Assembly: GCA_039028315.1 (NCBI GenBank)
Contig: JBCCIH010000148.1
Span: 1 to 6,294, forward strand
Length of the DNA stretch: 6,294 bases
Reading direction: 5' to 3'
Source of the DNA: Thermodesulfobacteriota bacterium
Lineage (GTDB): Bacteria; Desulfobacterota_D; UBA1144; Nemesobacterales; UBA2774
Under the pieces are notes generated by a model, which made no database searches, was not told where the DNA came from, and saw nothing but the letters and a program-made list of their open reading frames with translations. Each line of letters begins with the position of its first letter. The first letter of the stretch is position 1. Made by a program: the position numbers and the translations under genes. Below are positions 5,254 through 6,294 of the stretch, in pieces.

Positions 5254-6294
5254 ATGAGAACATTTGTTTACTTAGGTCTAGTAATATTCTTAGTAGTCGG
5301 TTTATCAGCTCAAAGATCTAACGCGGCTTGCTCAGGTGTTATGAACGGGCTTGGCGGCCAGGATATTAACTGCCCGCTGCCGCTTCAGTCCACAACCCTC
5401 AATATAGTTTCATCACCAGCGTTCACTACCAATTTCCCTGATAATGTAACAATACCAAATCCCGGCGGTATACAGGTTGGATCTGTATTTGCTATTATTA
5501 CTGAGGCTGGAGACGATACATTAACCGTTAATGGCATTGTTCATTCCCAAACTAGCACAGCAATATTCACAAGCGGCGGCAACGATATGGTATTTGTTGG
5601 GCCAGGGGCAGATATTTCTGGAGATTTTGGCGTGAGCACATCGAATGAAAATGACCTAATACGAGTGACCGGGGGCATGATCTCCGCTACAACCCTACCT
5701 ATAGGCAGTGGCTTTGATGACGACACAGTGGAAATCACTGGTGGATCGATTAGCTCAATGGGTCCTGAAATCCTGAATACTAGTGCTGGAAATGACACCT
5801 TAAGAATAAGCGGGGGGACATTTGGACCAGGGACAATACAAACATCATCTCAGGAAGATCTGATTGTTGTATCAGGCGGAATATTTGCCGGAAATGAGAT
5901 TGATGCCGGTTTAGATGTAGATACGATCCACATTACTGACGATATTCCAAACCTTGGAATTCTTAATTGCGGCGGCGGTGCTGGTATGGATTCGTTAATT
6001 TTATCAATGGACGTACCCCAAGGCCAAGTTGCTACTCTGTCAGCTGAATTTATGGCTGGTGGTGAGTTTAATGAGATAACCGTAAACGGCATTACTTATG
6101 AATGGGCAGAATGCGAAAACCGCATACCTAACTTCAACGGAGTTGTAACAACAATAAGCCTAGCTCCTCACACTGCAACTAATATTATTGATGATACCCA
6201 TAGAGTATCTGCAACAGTTCTGACTGATGGTGAGCCTGATCCCGGCGTTGTAGTTACTTTTAGAATAATAAGCGGACCAAACCAAGGTACTATG
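5254..6294 (+). CDS. Beta-helix repeat protein with C-terminal Ig-like domain, 5' part (runs off right edge)
   Basis: ATG 5254 follows AAAGGAG by six bases and the frame stays open for all 347 codons to the window end. Residues 1-24 are a signal peptide (M-R-T-F start, cleavage after R-S-N-A). Residues 80-250 hold eight coils of 21-24 residues with motif aspartates at 88, 111, 134, 157, 181, 202, 223 and 246, several followed by a G-G-x-I/F turn. This is the same architecture as the 414-1358 protein. The shared cap follows: Cys 239, V-P at 254, I-T-V-N-G-I-T-Y-E-W at 275-284 and Cys 287. From about residue 298 a new domain begins (I-S-L-A-P-H-T-A-T-N, then V-S-A-T-V-L-T-D, P-G-V-V-V-T-F and S-G-P-N). 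It matches the start of a bacterial Ig-like domain of the Big_1/invasin type. Such domains often occur in tandem, so the full protein may be much larger. Whether it ends in a VPTL tail cannot be seen. A surface adhesin or stalk is the likeliest role. Confidence 0.9.
   Translation, partial: MRTFVYLGLVIFLVVGLSAQRSNAACSGVMNGLGGQDINCPLPLQSTTLNIVSSPAFTTNFPDNVTIPNPGGIQVGSVFAIITEAGDDTLTVNGIVHSQTSTAIFTSGGNDMVFVGPGADISGDFGVSTSNENDLIRVTGGMISATTLPIGSGFDDDTVEITGGSISSMGPEILNTSAGNDTLRISGGTFGPGTIQTSSQEDLIVVSGGIFAGNEIDAGLDVDTIHITDDIPNLGILNCGGGAGMDSLILSMDVPQGQVATLSAEFMAGGEFNEITVNGITYEWAECENRIPNFNGVVTTISLAPHTATNIIDDTHRVSATVLTDGEPDPGVVVTFRIISGPNQGTM

Overview
The window looks like chromosome from a Gram-negative bacterium of moderate to low GC with an exosortase-type surface protein system. 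Four of the seven proteins end in the same short tail, V-P-T-L-S-E-W-G (or a variant), then one hydrophobic helix and a cluster of Arg/Lys. This is the layout of the IPTL-CTERM sorting signal, whose known partner is exosortase H (XrtH). No exosortase, regulator or metabolic enzyme lies in the window, so the sorting machinery must be elsewhere. The phylum cannot be fixed from this sequence. Every gene is read as an exported protein and none has a recognisable enzymatic domain.

Layout. Positions 1-260 hold the 5' part of a minus-strand gene for a secreted protein of cysteine-containing 17-residue repeats; it runs off the left edge. A divergent intergenic region (261-413) carries candidate promoters for both directions. 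On the plus strand follow a right-handed beta-helix-like protein with a VPTL tail (414-1358), a pectin-lyase-fold beta-helix protein with a CxxxxC repeat and a VPTL tail (1399-2766), and a small Cys-rich protein with a VPTL tail whose only well-placed start codon is ATA (2840-3193). A rho-independent terminator at 3225-3260 closes this probable three-gene operon.

Next come three single-gene units. The first (3491-4453) is a modular acidic protein with a Flp-pilin-like N-terminus, thrombospondin type 3-like calcium repeats and RTX nonapeptides, and no VPTL tail. It has a strong extended -10 promoter, a leader of about 160 nt and a clean terminator. The second (4616-5086) is a small secreted eight-cysteine protein with a VPTL tail, its own extended -10 promoter and a terminator with a UUCG loop. 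The third (5254 to the right edge) is a paralogue of the 414-1358 beta-helix protein that continues into a bacterial Ig-like domain and is cut by the window end.

Together this is a surface-protein island: beta-helix, RTX, TSP3 and Ig-like modules plus small disulphide-rich proteins, most carrying one sorting signal. By inference the products are exported by Sec, and most are then processed at the VPTL tail and placed on the cell surface or in an extracellular matrix. Adhesion or matrix formation is the most natural role, but nothing here shows a ligand.
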